From the NCBI GenBank assembly GCA_973895155.1, contig OZ316895.1, forward strand, positions 3,968,001-4,032,000: a stretch of DNA of 64,000 nucleotides. The letters are read 5' to 3'. A model generated the notes under the pieces. It worked only from the letters and a program-made list of their open reading frames with translations. It searched no databases and was not told where the DNA came from. Positions 25,549 through 36,935 of the stretch are shown piece after piece. The stretch comes from Marsupella aquatica. Its lineage: Eukaryota > Marchantiophyta. Numbering within the stretch: the first letter of the stretch is position 1; every line of letters begins with the position of its first letter. The position numbers and the translations under genes were made by a program.

Positions 25549-25947
25549 TCAGTTGTGAATTGGGCTCGGGATCCCACTGGGAGGAACCTTAGTACCTCTT
25601 GGAAGCATTTGAAATTCGAATCCATCGCGACCAATGTCCACCAATTTCCTATCCCTTCCTGCTGTTGTTGATTCTGCATGTGATTCTGATTCTGATTCAA
25701 CGTGAACCGAATTCTCTTTTTCGTCACTGCTAGCACGAGAAACCGCGGGAGGTGGTGGCTCCTCAACATCCCCCAATCTGCTCCAATGTGGGCCTCGTGG
25801 TGGGGGCACAAACGGAGTGGAATCGTTGGGGAAAGGTGAGCGAAGAATTCTTGCACTTACGATCGGATCCACACTGAACACCAGAATTGACAGATATGCG
25901 GCCACGACCACAAGGACAGATATCGATGATGGTGATCTCCTCGTCAT
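25549..25947 (-). CDS. IDA/IDL-like secreted peptide precursor, 132 aa
   Basis: The frame from ATG at 25947 encodes a classic secreted prepropeptide. It has a basic N-terminus (MTRRSPSS), a hydrophobic core (ISVLVVVAAYLSILVF) and a likely signal peptidase site after VSA (about residue 32). A variable Ser/Glu/Pro-rich middle follows. The last residues, MLPRGTKVPPSGIPSPIHN with the stop directly after, match the EPIP region of INFLORESCENCE DEFICIENT IN ABSCISSION peptides. Those have a basic LP(K/R)G, then PPS(A/G)-PS and a terminal HN, with one extra residue (Ile) between SG and PS here. IDA-type peptides are proline-hydroxylated, released by proteolysis and perceived by HAESA-type receptor kinases to trigger cell separation. 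PIP/CEP-like families also end in SGPS motifs, so the subfamily is uncertain. It is single-exon as read. An upstream extension of this frame has no better ATG. Confidence 0.65.
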   Translation of the reverse strand: MTRRSPSSISVLVVVAAYLSILVFSVDPIVSARILRSPFPNDSTPFVPPPRGPHWSRLGDVEEPPPPAVSRASSDEKENSVHVESESESHAESTTAGRDRKLVDIGRDGFEFQMLPRGTKVPPSGIPSPIHN

Positions 25948-27600
25948 CTTCCTGAATCGCAAATCGAGATTGATCGATGGATGGAAAAAGAAAATATGGA
26001 CATCCACTAATGTACTCCAATTCCGCCTCCTCACTTGCCTGATTAGATCTTGGTATTTCTGCTCCAGTAATTGTGACCTGCCAGGGTGGTCATTCGTTCA
26101 ATGGCTCGTTCCTGGTCTCGAATGACATGCAGAAAGTCCCAAACGTTTACAGAATCCTTCAAAGCGCGTACATGCGCTACGATAGAAGCTCAAAACTTTC
26201 GCAAACTGATCGCAACCTGAATCTGGCCGGTGACCGATTTACGGCAAAATGGCGGTGGAATTATACAATGTAACAATGTGCCTCAGCCTCTGTGGTGCCT
26301 TTTTGCGACGCTGCAGAAATCTTGAGATTGAACCTAGCTTGAGAAAGGTGAATGACGGAATAATGGCGGCGAGATCACAAACTTACCCACCTACAGTACC
26401 TTCAAGGCTCAGATAGTCCTAACTCCACAACGGGAAAATAATCTGATCTCAATCTATGAATGTTCTTCCTTTCTTGCTTGCTTGCTTGCTTGCTTGTAGG
26501 TGAATTGGTCGATTTGGTTTGCTGTGTGAGCCAGTCTAACTAGTGGATCGCAGCATCGGCCATCCAGCTCGCTTGCTCTACAACAACTTACTCGACTAGC
26601 TCAGACAGATTGTACTGCGATACTAGACGTGCCCCGGATATCGAAGTTTCTTATAGCAGACACTAATGGTCGGGTCGGATCCGTTCGTCCGTCCGTCCAT
26701 CCGTCCATCCACCCTCGCTCGCTCGCTCAGCGTTCTACGCGGCTGCGGACTCCCTGCGCTGTGTCAAAGTAGCTGGCAGGCATGGCGAGCACCTCAGGGC
26801 CAGCCCTCCCCCCCTGATCAGCTCCCCCTCTCGTCCAAGTCAACTCGATTCTCTCGACAACCGATTCCTTAATTCCAGTCGGCGTTCTTGTAGGACCCTC
26901 GTAGTCGTCGACTCACCACACCCAGTCCGATGGTGAGTGAGGCTGTACGTGATCTTATTCAACACAAAGACTCCATCGGCCATCCATCGCCTCCGCTCTA
27001 CGATTGTACTCGGCAAAAGTACATGACTGGTGGTGATTCGAAGTCCACTTCCAGCTTTTTCTTTCAAATCCAGAGTCCACGGATCATGGCCCACAAAATC
27101 AAGTCGTGTTCCCTTCACCTTTCTCTCTCTTCGCTGAACGAAATCATCTCCTTCTTCCTTTCTTTCGTTTCTTTCCTTCTTTCTTTTCTTAGTTTTGCAA
27201 TTTCCTGATCCACAAATTACAGTATAGCCCACGAAAATCAAGCGGTGTTCATTTCACGTTTCTTTCTTTCTTCGTTCTCTTCTATGCTCGCTTTCTGCTG
27301 TTCTCGTGTCGTACAAAAGTCGTTTATTTGTTGTAAAGAATTGGTAACAGTCATCGTAAGCAGATTCAATTGATTTCCCCATCACCTTTGTGCTTTGTGG
27401 AAGATGCTGTCCATCTTTAATTATACTATGTGGACTGACAATTTGATATTTGCCCGTGCTGAAAAAAAGGCACACAATAGCTTAGGAGAATAATGTGCAA
27501 CCAAGATTTCCTTTCAAAAAAAGAATTCTGAAACGAGAATGATGACACCCTAAAGCCTTGACCAGATAATCTACGTAGCTATATATAATTAAGATGTGAA
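25948..27600. other. Spacer with simple repeats
   Basis: This presumably includes the promoter of the minus-strand peptide gene. Microsatellites are (CTTG)6 at 26473-26496, a CCGT/CCAT run with (CTCG)3 at about 26685-26730, and a pyrimidine-rich CTTT region at about 27120-27290. Frames of 92 and 133 codons here reflect that bias. No gene is supported. Confidence 0.55.
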
Positions 27601-27609
27601 TCTACTCTT

Positions 27610-27835
27610 CAGGTCTACAATCTAGAGTGATGCTTAAGCGAAGTGGTGCAAGGGGAGAGCGGAGATTGGGGGCAGGGTGAATCTCTGAAAATGACGATTG
27701 TCGGGTGAATCTCACCATGTGAAGAGTCACTGGTAACCAATCAACTCAAATGGGTGAAAGGGTAATGGAGTTTAATATATTCACCTCTATTTACATTCAA
27801 AAAGGGGGCAGTCAGTCTAGCTTCAATAATGTGGC
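27610..27835 (+). repeat. Dispersed repeat, copy 4
   Basis: A GAGTGATGCTTAAGCGAAGT...GCGGAGATTGGGGG...GAGTCACTGGTAACCAATCA...CACCTCTATTTACATTCAAA series parallels the block at 5020-5340 (TAGAGTGAAGCATGACAATA, AGTGGAGATTGCAACC, CAATGGCAACCAATTG, TAACCTCTATTAATATTCAAA) in the same order. The extent is estimated by eye. Confidence 0.5.
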
Positions 27836-27839
27836 TCTT

Positions 27840-29735
27840 TTGGACCACAACAAATTACAAAAGCTGCCAAGGGCTAAAGTATGACTGTCTAGAAACTAGA
27901 ATTCTGTATCACATTTACATTACTGGGTGTTATGAGGAGGCCCACTAATAAAGAGTCCTACACTTCAGGTTGTGAAGTACTTTATCACCTTTATTAATCA
28001 ACGGTTTGCCGGTGCCTGAAAGTCACTGCTGGTTGCGGCAATGACTTTCAGGCCTAGTTTCATTTCACTTCAATACCCAAATATATCTTCCCTGAAGTTC
28101 AAGCCATCTCTTAAGTTAAAACTGTCCTTTGTTTTAATTAGGCGTGTGGTGCATCTAACCTAGGCCTGGCCGACTACAGCAGGATTGCTTGGTGAATACT
28201 GCTACCCCTTTTGCCTTGCTGGCTACTGTACCTTGGGTTTATTGGTGGGAACGAACTGCTATCCTTGTTGTAGCATACCAGTAGGTACCCTAGTCATAGT
28301 CGTAATTAAGCTAGCGGAAACAAATTTATTAAAGAAGATATTGGCACGCAGCTAAAAAATGTGACATTACAAAAATGGTGGGTGAGAAAAAATTGCAAAA
28401 GATATATTAGCAAAGTGAGCGAGCCCCATTAGGGGGTCTCAACCCTCTGGATTTTGGCTCCGGTCACTCACTGTCACATGTGTTTTTTCATAAGTAACTA
28501 GCCTGACTACCTTTCCTTGAACGTAAATAGAATTGAAAAAAAATGGAAAAAAAATCTATACTCTTTTTCCTTATCTTTGCACACCTTTTTTTGCACACCT
28601 TTTAGATTTGTCTTATTCAAAGTCATTGTACATTTTGTCCTTATTTGAGTTACTGTCTAGAGGTTTCACTCTAGATGGTAGCCTTTAAAAGTAGCTTATG
28701 TTTGCAATTATATAGTAAGATATGTGGACTCAGAATATCTTGTCTTACCACTTGTGACCCCAGTCCATAACTCACATTTTTGGACCGAGGATGTTTCTGT
28801 GGCCCTTTAGGTTTGAGAAGCTCTATTACATCACACCATTGGGGTTCTGATAGGAAAACATTTTAGTCAAACATCTAGTAAAGTACATGTAACCTATGTA
28901 CAATCTTACTCTGTAATATACAATCCTGCCAGTGGGGAGCCGTGGTCTGTTTACAAACTCCCGTTGAACAGGAATTTACGATATCTAGGGGATTTTTACA
29001 TTTAAATTTCTGGATTGTCTGAAAAAGGGGCAGACCAAAAGCTTTCGTCAGTCCACACACGTCTCTCATGCTTGCTTAATATGGAGGCTAAGACCATTCA
29101 TGATAGCTCATACAAGTTGGGCCTTAGCAGTGCACTGGGACAACTCACCCCACCTTCAGAATTCTTCTTCAATCCACTGACAACTACAGCTTCATTTTAA
29201 ATAAAACCGCAAAAAGATAAAATGAAATTGGTTGTTGAAATTAATATAAGATACAATATATCCTACCCAAATTTGGCACTATGATGCCATTTGCTGATAG
29301 TGTTAGCAAATGCCCTTAATCCTTGAAGACCCTTTGCAATAGGGAGAATGTGCAGGCAAAGAAAACCCTGGTTATGTCTATATATGGTTTTATACAATTC
29401 CTATAACTATCACAAGTGCCTGTTGCATACAACACATTTGACCGTCCGAGATGGTTAGGCACAGAGTCCGAGATGGTTAGGCACAGAGCTTAAATCACAG
29501 ATAAACCCTCAACCAATCACCCCTGCAACCTGATATTGTGAATATGCAATCTTAGAGGTTTTGTTTGGGGCCATGTTACCTACACTGTTCACCGTATATA
29601 GTGTTACTCTCACTAATTCAAGAGCAGACAATTTTGGGCTCAATATACCATGACCAAGTGTTACACTAATTCTTTTATAACACTAATTCCATAGCATGAA
29701 TTAGTGTTACTTTAGTCTCAAGAGTGGAAAACTAA
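27840..29735. other. Spacer, no gene seen
   Basis: AT-rich sequence without supported frames. A perfect 22-bp head-to-tail duplication (CCGAGATGGTTAGGCACAGAG) lies at about 29444-29488. A possible further relic of the dispersed repeat (GGTTTCACTCTAGATGGTAG) lies at 28662, echoed at 12436. Confidence 0.5.
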
Positions 29736-29741
29736 TGCCCA

Positions 29742-29910
29742 AAGAGGCATGGTTGTGTGGTGGGTCACTTGAGTAGTGACTCATAGGTATTGGGTTCAAA
29801 AGTTGTGGTGGCTCACTTGAGTAGTGGCTCATAGGTATTGGGTTCAAAAGTTGTGATCCCTTTCTGTGGGGTTTCACAGATTTATTCCTAAAAACATAAA
29901 AAAATATAAA
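29742..29910 (+). mobile_element. tRNA-derived SINE with duplicated head
   Basis: TGGCTCACTTGAGTAG(T) resembles a tRNA A box and GGGTTCAAAAG a B box, spaced as in plant SINE heads. The whole A-to-B unit (about 52 bp, ending GTATTGGGTTCAAAAGTTGTG) occurs twice in tandem from about 29759 and 29808. Then come GATCCCTTTCTGTGGGG and an A-rich tail near 29890-29910. The body is short. I see no clear flanking target-site duplication. Confidence 0.5.
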
Positions 29911-30980
29911 AGAGTGGAAAAATAATGGAGCAGATACTGTTTTGAGAATTCCACAATAATTAGTGTTAAGGTGGACTCAAAATCACATTCTACTAGCACC
30001 TTAAAAAAAAGGGAAAAAAAACTATATTTGAAAACTACAAGAATTAATGTTAGTTTCCACTCAAGATCACTATCAACAATTTTAGTGTAAGTAGCACTAA
30101 TTTGTTAGTAACTCTAATTCTGACATGACACTAATTAAAATTAATGTGAATATTGTAGTTGTACTTTTCTTTCCACTACTTTGAATGAATTGTCACAAGC
30201 AAACTCTACAAAGCAACCAAAGTAGAAATCCAAGCTGAAGTGACTGGTTTGGTGGAGAAGAAATACAAGTTAGACGTCAAAATGGGGAGGTACTAAAAGC
30301 CACAAACCAGTTTCCATTTCCAGTATAATTTGACGACAGAAGATGAATGACTTTTCAGGAGTCATACATATCCAAACGAGAGGAGCGAGATGACTTGTCT
30401 GGTTTGAAGTCCACCAGCTGAAGCAATCCCAGCTCAACAGAATGACATGACATGGCACACAATAGATACTGAATACCGTTCATGCGACCACCTGTCTGCT
30501 GTAGTAAATTGCCATAGTACAGTAGCTTGTAGGTAGGTTGTCTTTCATTTGTGTTTTGCTTCCTGTCAACAGTCTCAAAAGTTCATCAATCACAACTGTA
30601 GCAGCACATCACGAATCTGTGGAGTGCGATGGCGGCAATTACAGTAGTTATCTGTTGTGGCTGGAAATGCTAGCTTGGCTTTACTTGACTAGCCTTGGCT
30701 GGGCTCGGCACGGCACGGAGTTCGAACTCAAATTGAGCTGAGTCTGAAGATTCTGACGAAGCTCCTGGACTGAGGGCTTCTGGAAATGGTGACAGCTGCG
30801 ATGATTTTGCCTTGGTTTAATATGCAATGTACTCCACATCTGATTTTCTGGTTCAATCTGTTGTTTGCTTACCTCTCCACGTCTGACTTGCTTGATATAT
30901 GGCCATTGTTGCCTGCTGGCCGCTCCACTGCCAATTCGCTGGTCACTCACTTTTCTGTGTTTGTCTGTCCAATTTATGCA
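29911..30980. other. Spacer or upstream part of unknown gene
   Basis: AT-rich up to 30.2 kb. The rest may hold 5' exons of the gene fragment that starts at 30984, but no splice-consistent exon could be fixed. A minus-strand frame of 107 codons at 30681-31004 overlaps that gene's first visible exon and has no motif. Confidence 0.4.
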
Positions 30981-30983
30981 TAG

Positions 30984-31836
30984 GAACCTGAGACTCGTTT
31001 TCACTACCCAATTTTGGTATTTTCACACCCCTCCAATGAAATGTTGAAGAGTGAAATTAAAAAAGGATTGATGGCACACAATCAAAATTTCATGGTAAGT
31101 TGTTATCACCGTATAATATCTAGATGCTTAGTTCGAGTTCATTTGATGCAGTGCCGCCATGTCATTGACATCATGCTTGAAGACATGAAGCTTTTCGATT
31201 CTGACAAGGTCTTTTCCTGTATCCTGCCTGGTGATTCAACGTGGCCGATGAATAATCCTCGATATTGTAAGTCCCCTAAAATGCTCGTTAACTTTTCAAT
31301 TCACGGAAATTACCAAACTATTTGCTGAGCCGTCACGCACATGAATGCTAAACATGCCAAACCAGACCGATTTTGGTTACACCTAGTCATCAATGGACAT
31401 TGCAAGCATTTCTACGGATTGAATTTTCAATCTAGACTTGGCTCTTTTTTGTATCCCTCAACGTCCAAGAAAAATGAATCAGATTGGACGAAACTCATAG
31501 TCTTGTGTGATTGCGGCAACACATCTGATGCAGATGACAGAACAAGACTTAGTTTCTCTTTATCAGTAACAAGACTTTCTCAAGCAGGTTCCTAGGAAAC
31601 AGAGCAATTCGTCCGGCACGACTAAGGAGAATATGAATCGGAGAGACAATATCCATCACCTAGAATCGTCCGGTCCACGCGATTCGCAAGCATGTGTGTC
31701 CGTAACAATTGAAGCCCATTCCACAGCCTTAGGGTCCGCTGAATCGGCTGTGTTAGATGGGAAGGTGATGGGGAACTCTGATGCCGAAGCAATGGTTGAC
31801 AATAGGAAAGTGATTGAGAAATATGTCCTGCATTGA
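30984..31836 (+). CDS. Unidentified gene, three splice-linked exons
   Basis: Three exons join in one frame: 30984-31094 (after TATGCATAG, donor ATGgtaagt), 31152-31208 (after TTTGATGCAG, donor AAGgtcttt) and 31588-31836 (after CAAGCAG, ending TGA). The product fragment is 138 aa. It has a hydrophobic/acidic first part (EPETRFHYPILVF), a helix-forming middle (LKSEIKKGLMAHNQ, then CRHVIDIMLEDMKLF) and a polar Ser/Asn/Glu-rich tail ending KVIEKYVLH. The start exon was not found, so the 5' end is incomplete. All internal phases are 0 and lengths are multiples of three (111, 57). I do not recognise the family. The consistent splice sites argue for a real gene or recent relic. Confidence 0.45.
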
Positions 31837-31839
31837 AAG

Positions 31840-33890
31840 TAAGCAGAATTTTTTCCCGGGACTTTTCGGAGCCAGAACGTGGCTAAATCTTCACAATCTT
31901 GACTTCAATCCGCCGCCGAATAAGTAGAGTGCGAGCTTGGATTCGTGTACTGCGGAATACGCTCCTCTTACTCAAGATATCTATAGACCCAGGATGAGAA
32001 CGGGAGCTAGGAACACTGTGAGGTGCAGTCAAATGTATTCACAGAGAGTCCCTCGAGTGTGCTGGTGGAGGAAAGGACACTGGTGCTGTTCCCCACGGCA
32101 GCTGATTCCACGTGATTTACTCTACCAACATTCAATCTCATGGATGAATTAACCTCAGATTCAACGAGTCCGGGAGACTGCGGGGCACTTTCGGCTGTCA
32201 TGCCATTTTCCACCGCGGGTGCCGTGTACTGTGCACTTCAGGCTAGCTACCTGGAGAGCGACCAGATTGTGGGAATCGATGAAACAGTTTATATGGCATC
32301 TCTGTACCGACCCCTTCCTCGTAACTTCTCTGCAGAACAAGAAGAGAGAGGTAGAAGATATACTTCAACTTTATTGTCGAGGCAGGAAAGGCGACGGGCA
32401 TAACAAGCAATGTAATTACACTCCGAATCGTCCCTGAGAATAATTTCATCATTCTACTGATTCCCGTCACTCGGACATCTGACTGAAATGGAATCTCCTT
32501 TCAATCTGTCCACTGGGGAATTTGCTTTGCACACCTATTTGACTTCTGATTTATGTCGCTTAGTAGAGATGACTTGAGCGGGCGATAGTGCAAGGAAACA
32601 CGCAGGGGAGGTCAATCTAACAAATTGGTTCGGGAACTGTTTCAAATCATTGATTAGCGCTGGAGAACAGTGAATCGCGGGATTTGCGTGCCGATTGCCG
32701 CAAGGTAGCTCCAGTCAAGCCAGTATTTCCTTCATGCCATTGATGGCCGGATCGACGTCGAGCAACTCCAATCTGACCTGCATTTCACTACTCAAAACAC
32801 AACTAATCTATATTCATAATGAACTCACAACTTAATGGCGGACTAAGGGAAAAATCTTCACATCAAAAGCCATTTAGCTCTAAACTGTATCGGCCTTCTG
32901 GTAGTTGGATCGTGCCTCCACCTCACTCACTGGCTCCAGATAAGTCCTCGTCCCTCAACTACTCCGGTATGTAATTCATGGACTCTACGTACTTCAAATT
33001 TCAAGCATTATAAAACAAATAATGAAGCCTTTGGGTGGGGTTTCCGATATTCTCAAAAGCTGCAGGATGTCAGGATCACAAGCGATAGTGCGCTTGCTGA
33101 AACCTCACGCCTCGGAAAATTGGGCTGGTCGATCTGTCCAAAGCATCTTGAATGGGGTTTTTGTTTCCTTGATTCTCAACACAGTTGATGTCGCATGAGA
33201 CAGCGTCACAAAATTCCCTCCAGCGAATTGAAATTTATTTGGCGCAAACAAGCAATCCTGATCAATATTTTGTTGATGCCCCAGCATACATAGACGAGAG
33301 CTAGTAGAGCTAGACAGTCTCGTGACGAAATAAGAAATAAGAATCGACAGCTTGAATGCTGGGTTGTTCAGTGTTCACACAGTTCCTGAAGGTGAAGCGA
33401 TGATATCGTGATGTCTTTATTGTGTCCGAATCTAGGGGCACACTAGACTACCATAGACTGGCCAGCCTCGAGAGAATTGTTCTTTGTCGGGAGCCTGTGT
33501 ATTGCACGTTCCAGTACAGTATTAAGAACATAATTGTATCGTCGCTGACTCGCTGACGAGCTGGCTTGCTGGACTCCTCAAATCTCGCCGAAAAGCAAAT
33601 GGCATGCGCATGGGACTGCAAGGTTTCCAGGTGGTACTGTGGAGTACTAGATTGTGAGAGATTCGATTGCCTCCGTCGAAAGAACTGTAGACAGGACCGA
33701 AAAGTGGGATTTGGAGACAGAATCAGAGAAAGTGGGACTGCAGCGAGTAGTAAAAGTATGTTTCGATTCGAAAGAGATTGTTGAGACTGCGAACTCCCAG
33801 GAGTAATATCATGCTTTCCGAATGCTACGTGTAAGCGAAAGCTGAGGTTGCGTTTCTACAGATGTCCTGAGTCCTTGACCACAAAGTCAA
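31840..33890. other. Spacer, no clear gene
   Basis: A plus frame of 87 codons at 32140-32403 (MDELTSDSTSPGDCGALSAV at its start) and an overlapping minus frame lie here, neither with motifs. A 3' untranslated part of the preceding gene is possible. Nothing firm. Confidence 0.45.
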
Positions 33891-33899
33891 TGTACACAG

Positions 33900-34712
33900 A
33901 GAAGGGTGAATTTGAAGGGTGAATTTGAAGCTGAATTTGAATGAGCAGGGGTGGCGAATGCTAAGGGCGAATTTTAAAGGGTTCTTTTGAATCAGCAGGG
34001 GTGGCGAATGCTGTGTTGAGTGAAGGAGAGGTGTAGGGTAAGCCATGGCCCCAAGGGTGTTATTTATGGGATGCAATGCCCAGGTTGGGTGACTGTTGAG
34101 TGAAGGAGGTGTAGGGGTAAGCCATGGCCCCAAGGGGATTATTTATGGGATGCAATGCCCAGGTTAGGTGTTGAGTGAAGGAAAGGTGTAGGGGTAAGCC
34201 ATGACCCCAAGGGGATTATTTATGGGATGCAATGCCCAGGTTGGGTGTTGAGTAAGGAGAGGTGTAGGGGTAACCCATGGTTCCAAGGGGATTATTTATA
34301 GGATGCAATGCCCAGGTTGGGTGTTGAGTGAAGGAGAGGTGTAGGGGTAAGCCACGGCCCCAAGGGGATTATTTATAGGATGCAATGCCCAGGTTGGGTG
34401 TTGAGTGAAGGAGAGGTGTAGGGGTAAGCCATGGCCCCAAGGGGATTATTTATGGGATGCAATGCCCAGGTTGGGTGTTGAGTGAAGGAGAGGTGTAGGG
34501 GTAAGCCATGGCCCCAAGGGGATTATTTATGGGATGCAATGCCCAGGTTGGGTGTTGAGTAAGGAGAGGTGTAGGGGTAAGCCATGGCCCCAAGGGGATT
34601 GTTTATGGGATGCAATGCCCAGGTTGGGTGTTGAGTGAAGGAGAGGTGTAGGGGTAACCCATGGTTCCAAGGGGATTATTTAGGGGATTCAATGCCCAAA
34701 TTAGGGAGCCTG
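33900..34712 (+). repeat. 77-bp minisatellite, about 9 copies
   Basis: A unit containing GTTGAGTGAAGGAGAGGTGT, AGGGGTAAGCCATGGCCCCA, AGGGGATTATTTATGGGATG and CAATGCCCAGGTTGG repeats with starts about 77 bp apart. Its GTAAGCCATGG recurs at about 34039, 34119, 34196, 34272, 34349, 34426, 34503, 34579 and 34656. Identity between copies is high, so expansion was recent. Upstream at 33900-34010 lies a shorter duplicated GAATTTGAA...AGCAGGGGTGGCGAATGCT motif. Because 77 is not a multiple of three, the array is not coding. Confidence 0.92.
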
Positions 34713-34969
34713 AAGGGTTTACAGTCATGGCCCCAAGAGTGGCTATGGATTAACAAGCTTAACACACTGAGTATTATTTTGCTCTACTTGGATTTGGAAA
34801 TTGGGCATAAAATAGTATAGCCCTCAAGACGGGTGCAAGCCACAGGGACCAAAATCTCAGTCTACTTAATCATCAATAATCATACTTATTTATAGAATAC
34901 AAAGAGAAAACTATAAATGGGGTTGGTTTATTATGCTATGAATCTTACTATTAATTTGCAAACAGAAGC

Positions 34970-35135
34970 TACAATTGGGGTGAGTGAAGCCTCTAGTTGG
35001 TAACTCTAGGGGCCCACCAAATGTATGTGGATGGAGAGGATCGGATCTATTGTATGTCAAGATGATGATACATGTTGACTTTTGTCATCATCCCTATTGT
35101 CATTCAAATAATGGGCATTCAGGCTAGGGTTCTCT
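34970..35135 (+). repeat. Dispersed repeat, copy 5
   Basis: GCCTCTAGTTGGTAACTCTA with GGGGCCCACCAAATG near the start and CATTCAAATAATGGGCATTC, AGGCTAGGG at the end. This is the best copy for defining the family seen at 4.9, 5.3, 21.85 and 27.7 kb. Confidence 0.5.
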
Positions 35136-36930
35136 AATTAAATTTCTTAGATTTTTTTCCCCTTAGATCTCCCTAGATTAGCTGAGCTGCCAGTTTGCAT
35201 TAAAACGCTGTGTGACTTGGTGGGAGACTGGGTAATGAGACCTGGCAAACCTAGTTAAAAATGGAGATTGTTCAGTATGAGATGATCTCTTGCAGAATTT
35301 CACCAGTAAAAAAGGCACAGGCCAAGTCATGTCCACCTCATGTAAGGATCATCTCTCTTGTTGAATTTGTGGTAGGATAACCCATGGACTTGAGGGTTAC
35401 AAGCTGTAATCCTGAGGGCGCTTAGGCGAAGGGGTTAGAGCCAATAACCCCCAAGAGGTTAGAGAATGGGCATGGAAGGGTGTTTCTGCTGAGTGCTTTC
35501 GCCCCAAAACTTTCACTAGTGGTCTCATTCATATTGTAGTCTATGGGAAAAAAAGGCACCATGAACTACCAAGTTTAATTGACAAAAAAGCCCAGATGGA
35601 CCATTCGACCATACTGACACATTACTTTCCTCAAAGAATCAAATAATACTTTTCTTTTAATTTGTATGTGGAATACATGCTCATTGTTGGGTGTAGATAA
35701 TGCTTGGCCATCTGGGTGCTTGGCCATCTGGGTGCTTGGCCATCTAGGTCCTTTGGCCAAGCATGGTGTTCCATTGGACAACAACTTTGAGATATGCTCA
35801 CTTGTCAGGTGAAGCTTGAATTGACTGGTTTTTTGGTTTGCCGCTATGTTTGTTTGGGGCTCTCACTTCCACAAAAAAGGCATATCATGTGTTACCAAGC
35901 ATAGCGTTGTTTTATATATTCTAAGAAATACTGACTTAAAACTTTTTGTGAAAGTACATTAGTGTTTTCACATTATAAGATAAGATAGGTTCTTAATTCC
36001 CCATTTGGAACATTTCAAAAAGATAGGAGTCAAAAATAGAGTTCTCTTATGTTTTAAATTGTTCTAGGTAACAGACTGATTCAGGTGATGTGGGGCTTCA
36101 TGCATGTGGGGGCATCATATAATGAGACCCCCAACTATATTCATACTATAAGAGTATTGGAACACCATCTCCTGCATACCCACATAGCAAAACTTATAAA
36201 AGTTCTGGGCTTGATGGACCACAATGGTTGGCAGGCGGCTTGAATGGACCAGTGTACTTTTGACACCAAAAGATGTAAACATTAGATCATACAAAGGAAA
36301 GTGTCTGAGAAAAAAGTAACAGTTTCCAACTGCATAACAAAACCAAGAAACCAATTAAAAGTGATTTCCCACTAAAATTTAAAGTATCCTTTGCACAAAT
36401 TGAAGTCAAACAGGTTTGACCCTTTCTGCTTTTCCCAAGGTTTCTTTGACCATCTCTTTTGCCTTGAAAGTTGAAATCAATGTGGATGGGCACCAGTTTT
36501 TATATGATTATATCACACTGACATCCAACAAAAGAACCAACCCGGAGACAGGATCTCAAAGGCAAGAGACCCAATACAGTCCAGACAACAAGCTACCTAG
36601 GGAAAAGTCTCTCACAGCACCCAAGAAACTAAAGCCCTACTCAGTAGTAGCAAGCATAATACGCCTCCTCCTTGACCTGGGCTACCTAGATAAACATCAC
36701 GCATACAAGCATGCAACCATTATTTATTAGATGGCCTGCAGCATGGGCCCAAGACTTTCAGCCGAGGGACAGCAAAATATTCTTAAACCATTTTCTTTCC
36801 CTAAGATTAATAATCCAGTATCCGTGCAACTAGCAAATTCAATATATGATTACTAACATAGCAATCCATGGTGGGGTGCAATTTCAAGTCCTGTGTAAAT
36901 GTCTTCCACAATGCAGGCAGAAAACCCTTG
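35136..36930. other. Spacer with 16-bp triplication
   Basis: TGCTTGGCCATCTGGG occurs three times head to tail at about 35701-35748. A plus frame of 104 codons at 36416-36730 has no motif. No gene is supported. Confidence 0.5.
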
Positions 36931-36935
36931 GTTAG

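Noticed and set aside
25371-25856. Second 161-codon minus frame overlapping the IDA-like gene
   Set aside because: No signal peptide or motif; it is another phase of the same DNA.
33825-34133. 102-codon minus frame
   Set aside because: Extends into the 77-bp minisatellite; the unit is not a multiple of three, so coding is not maintained.
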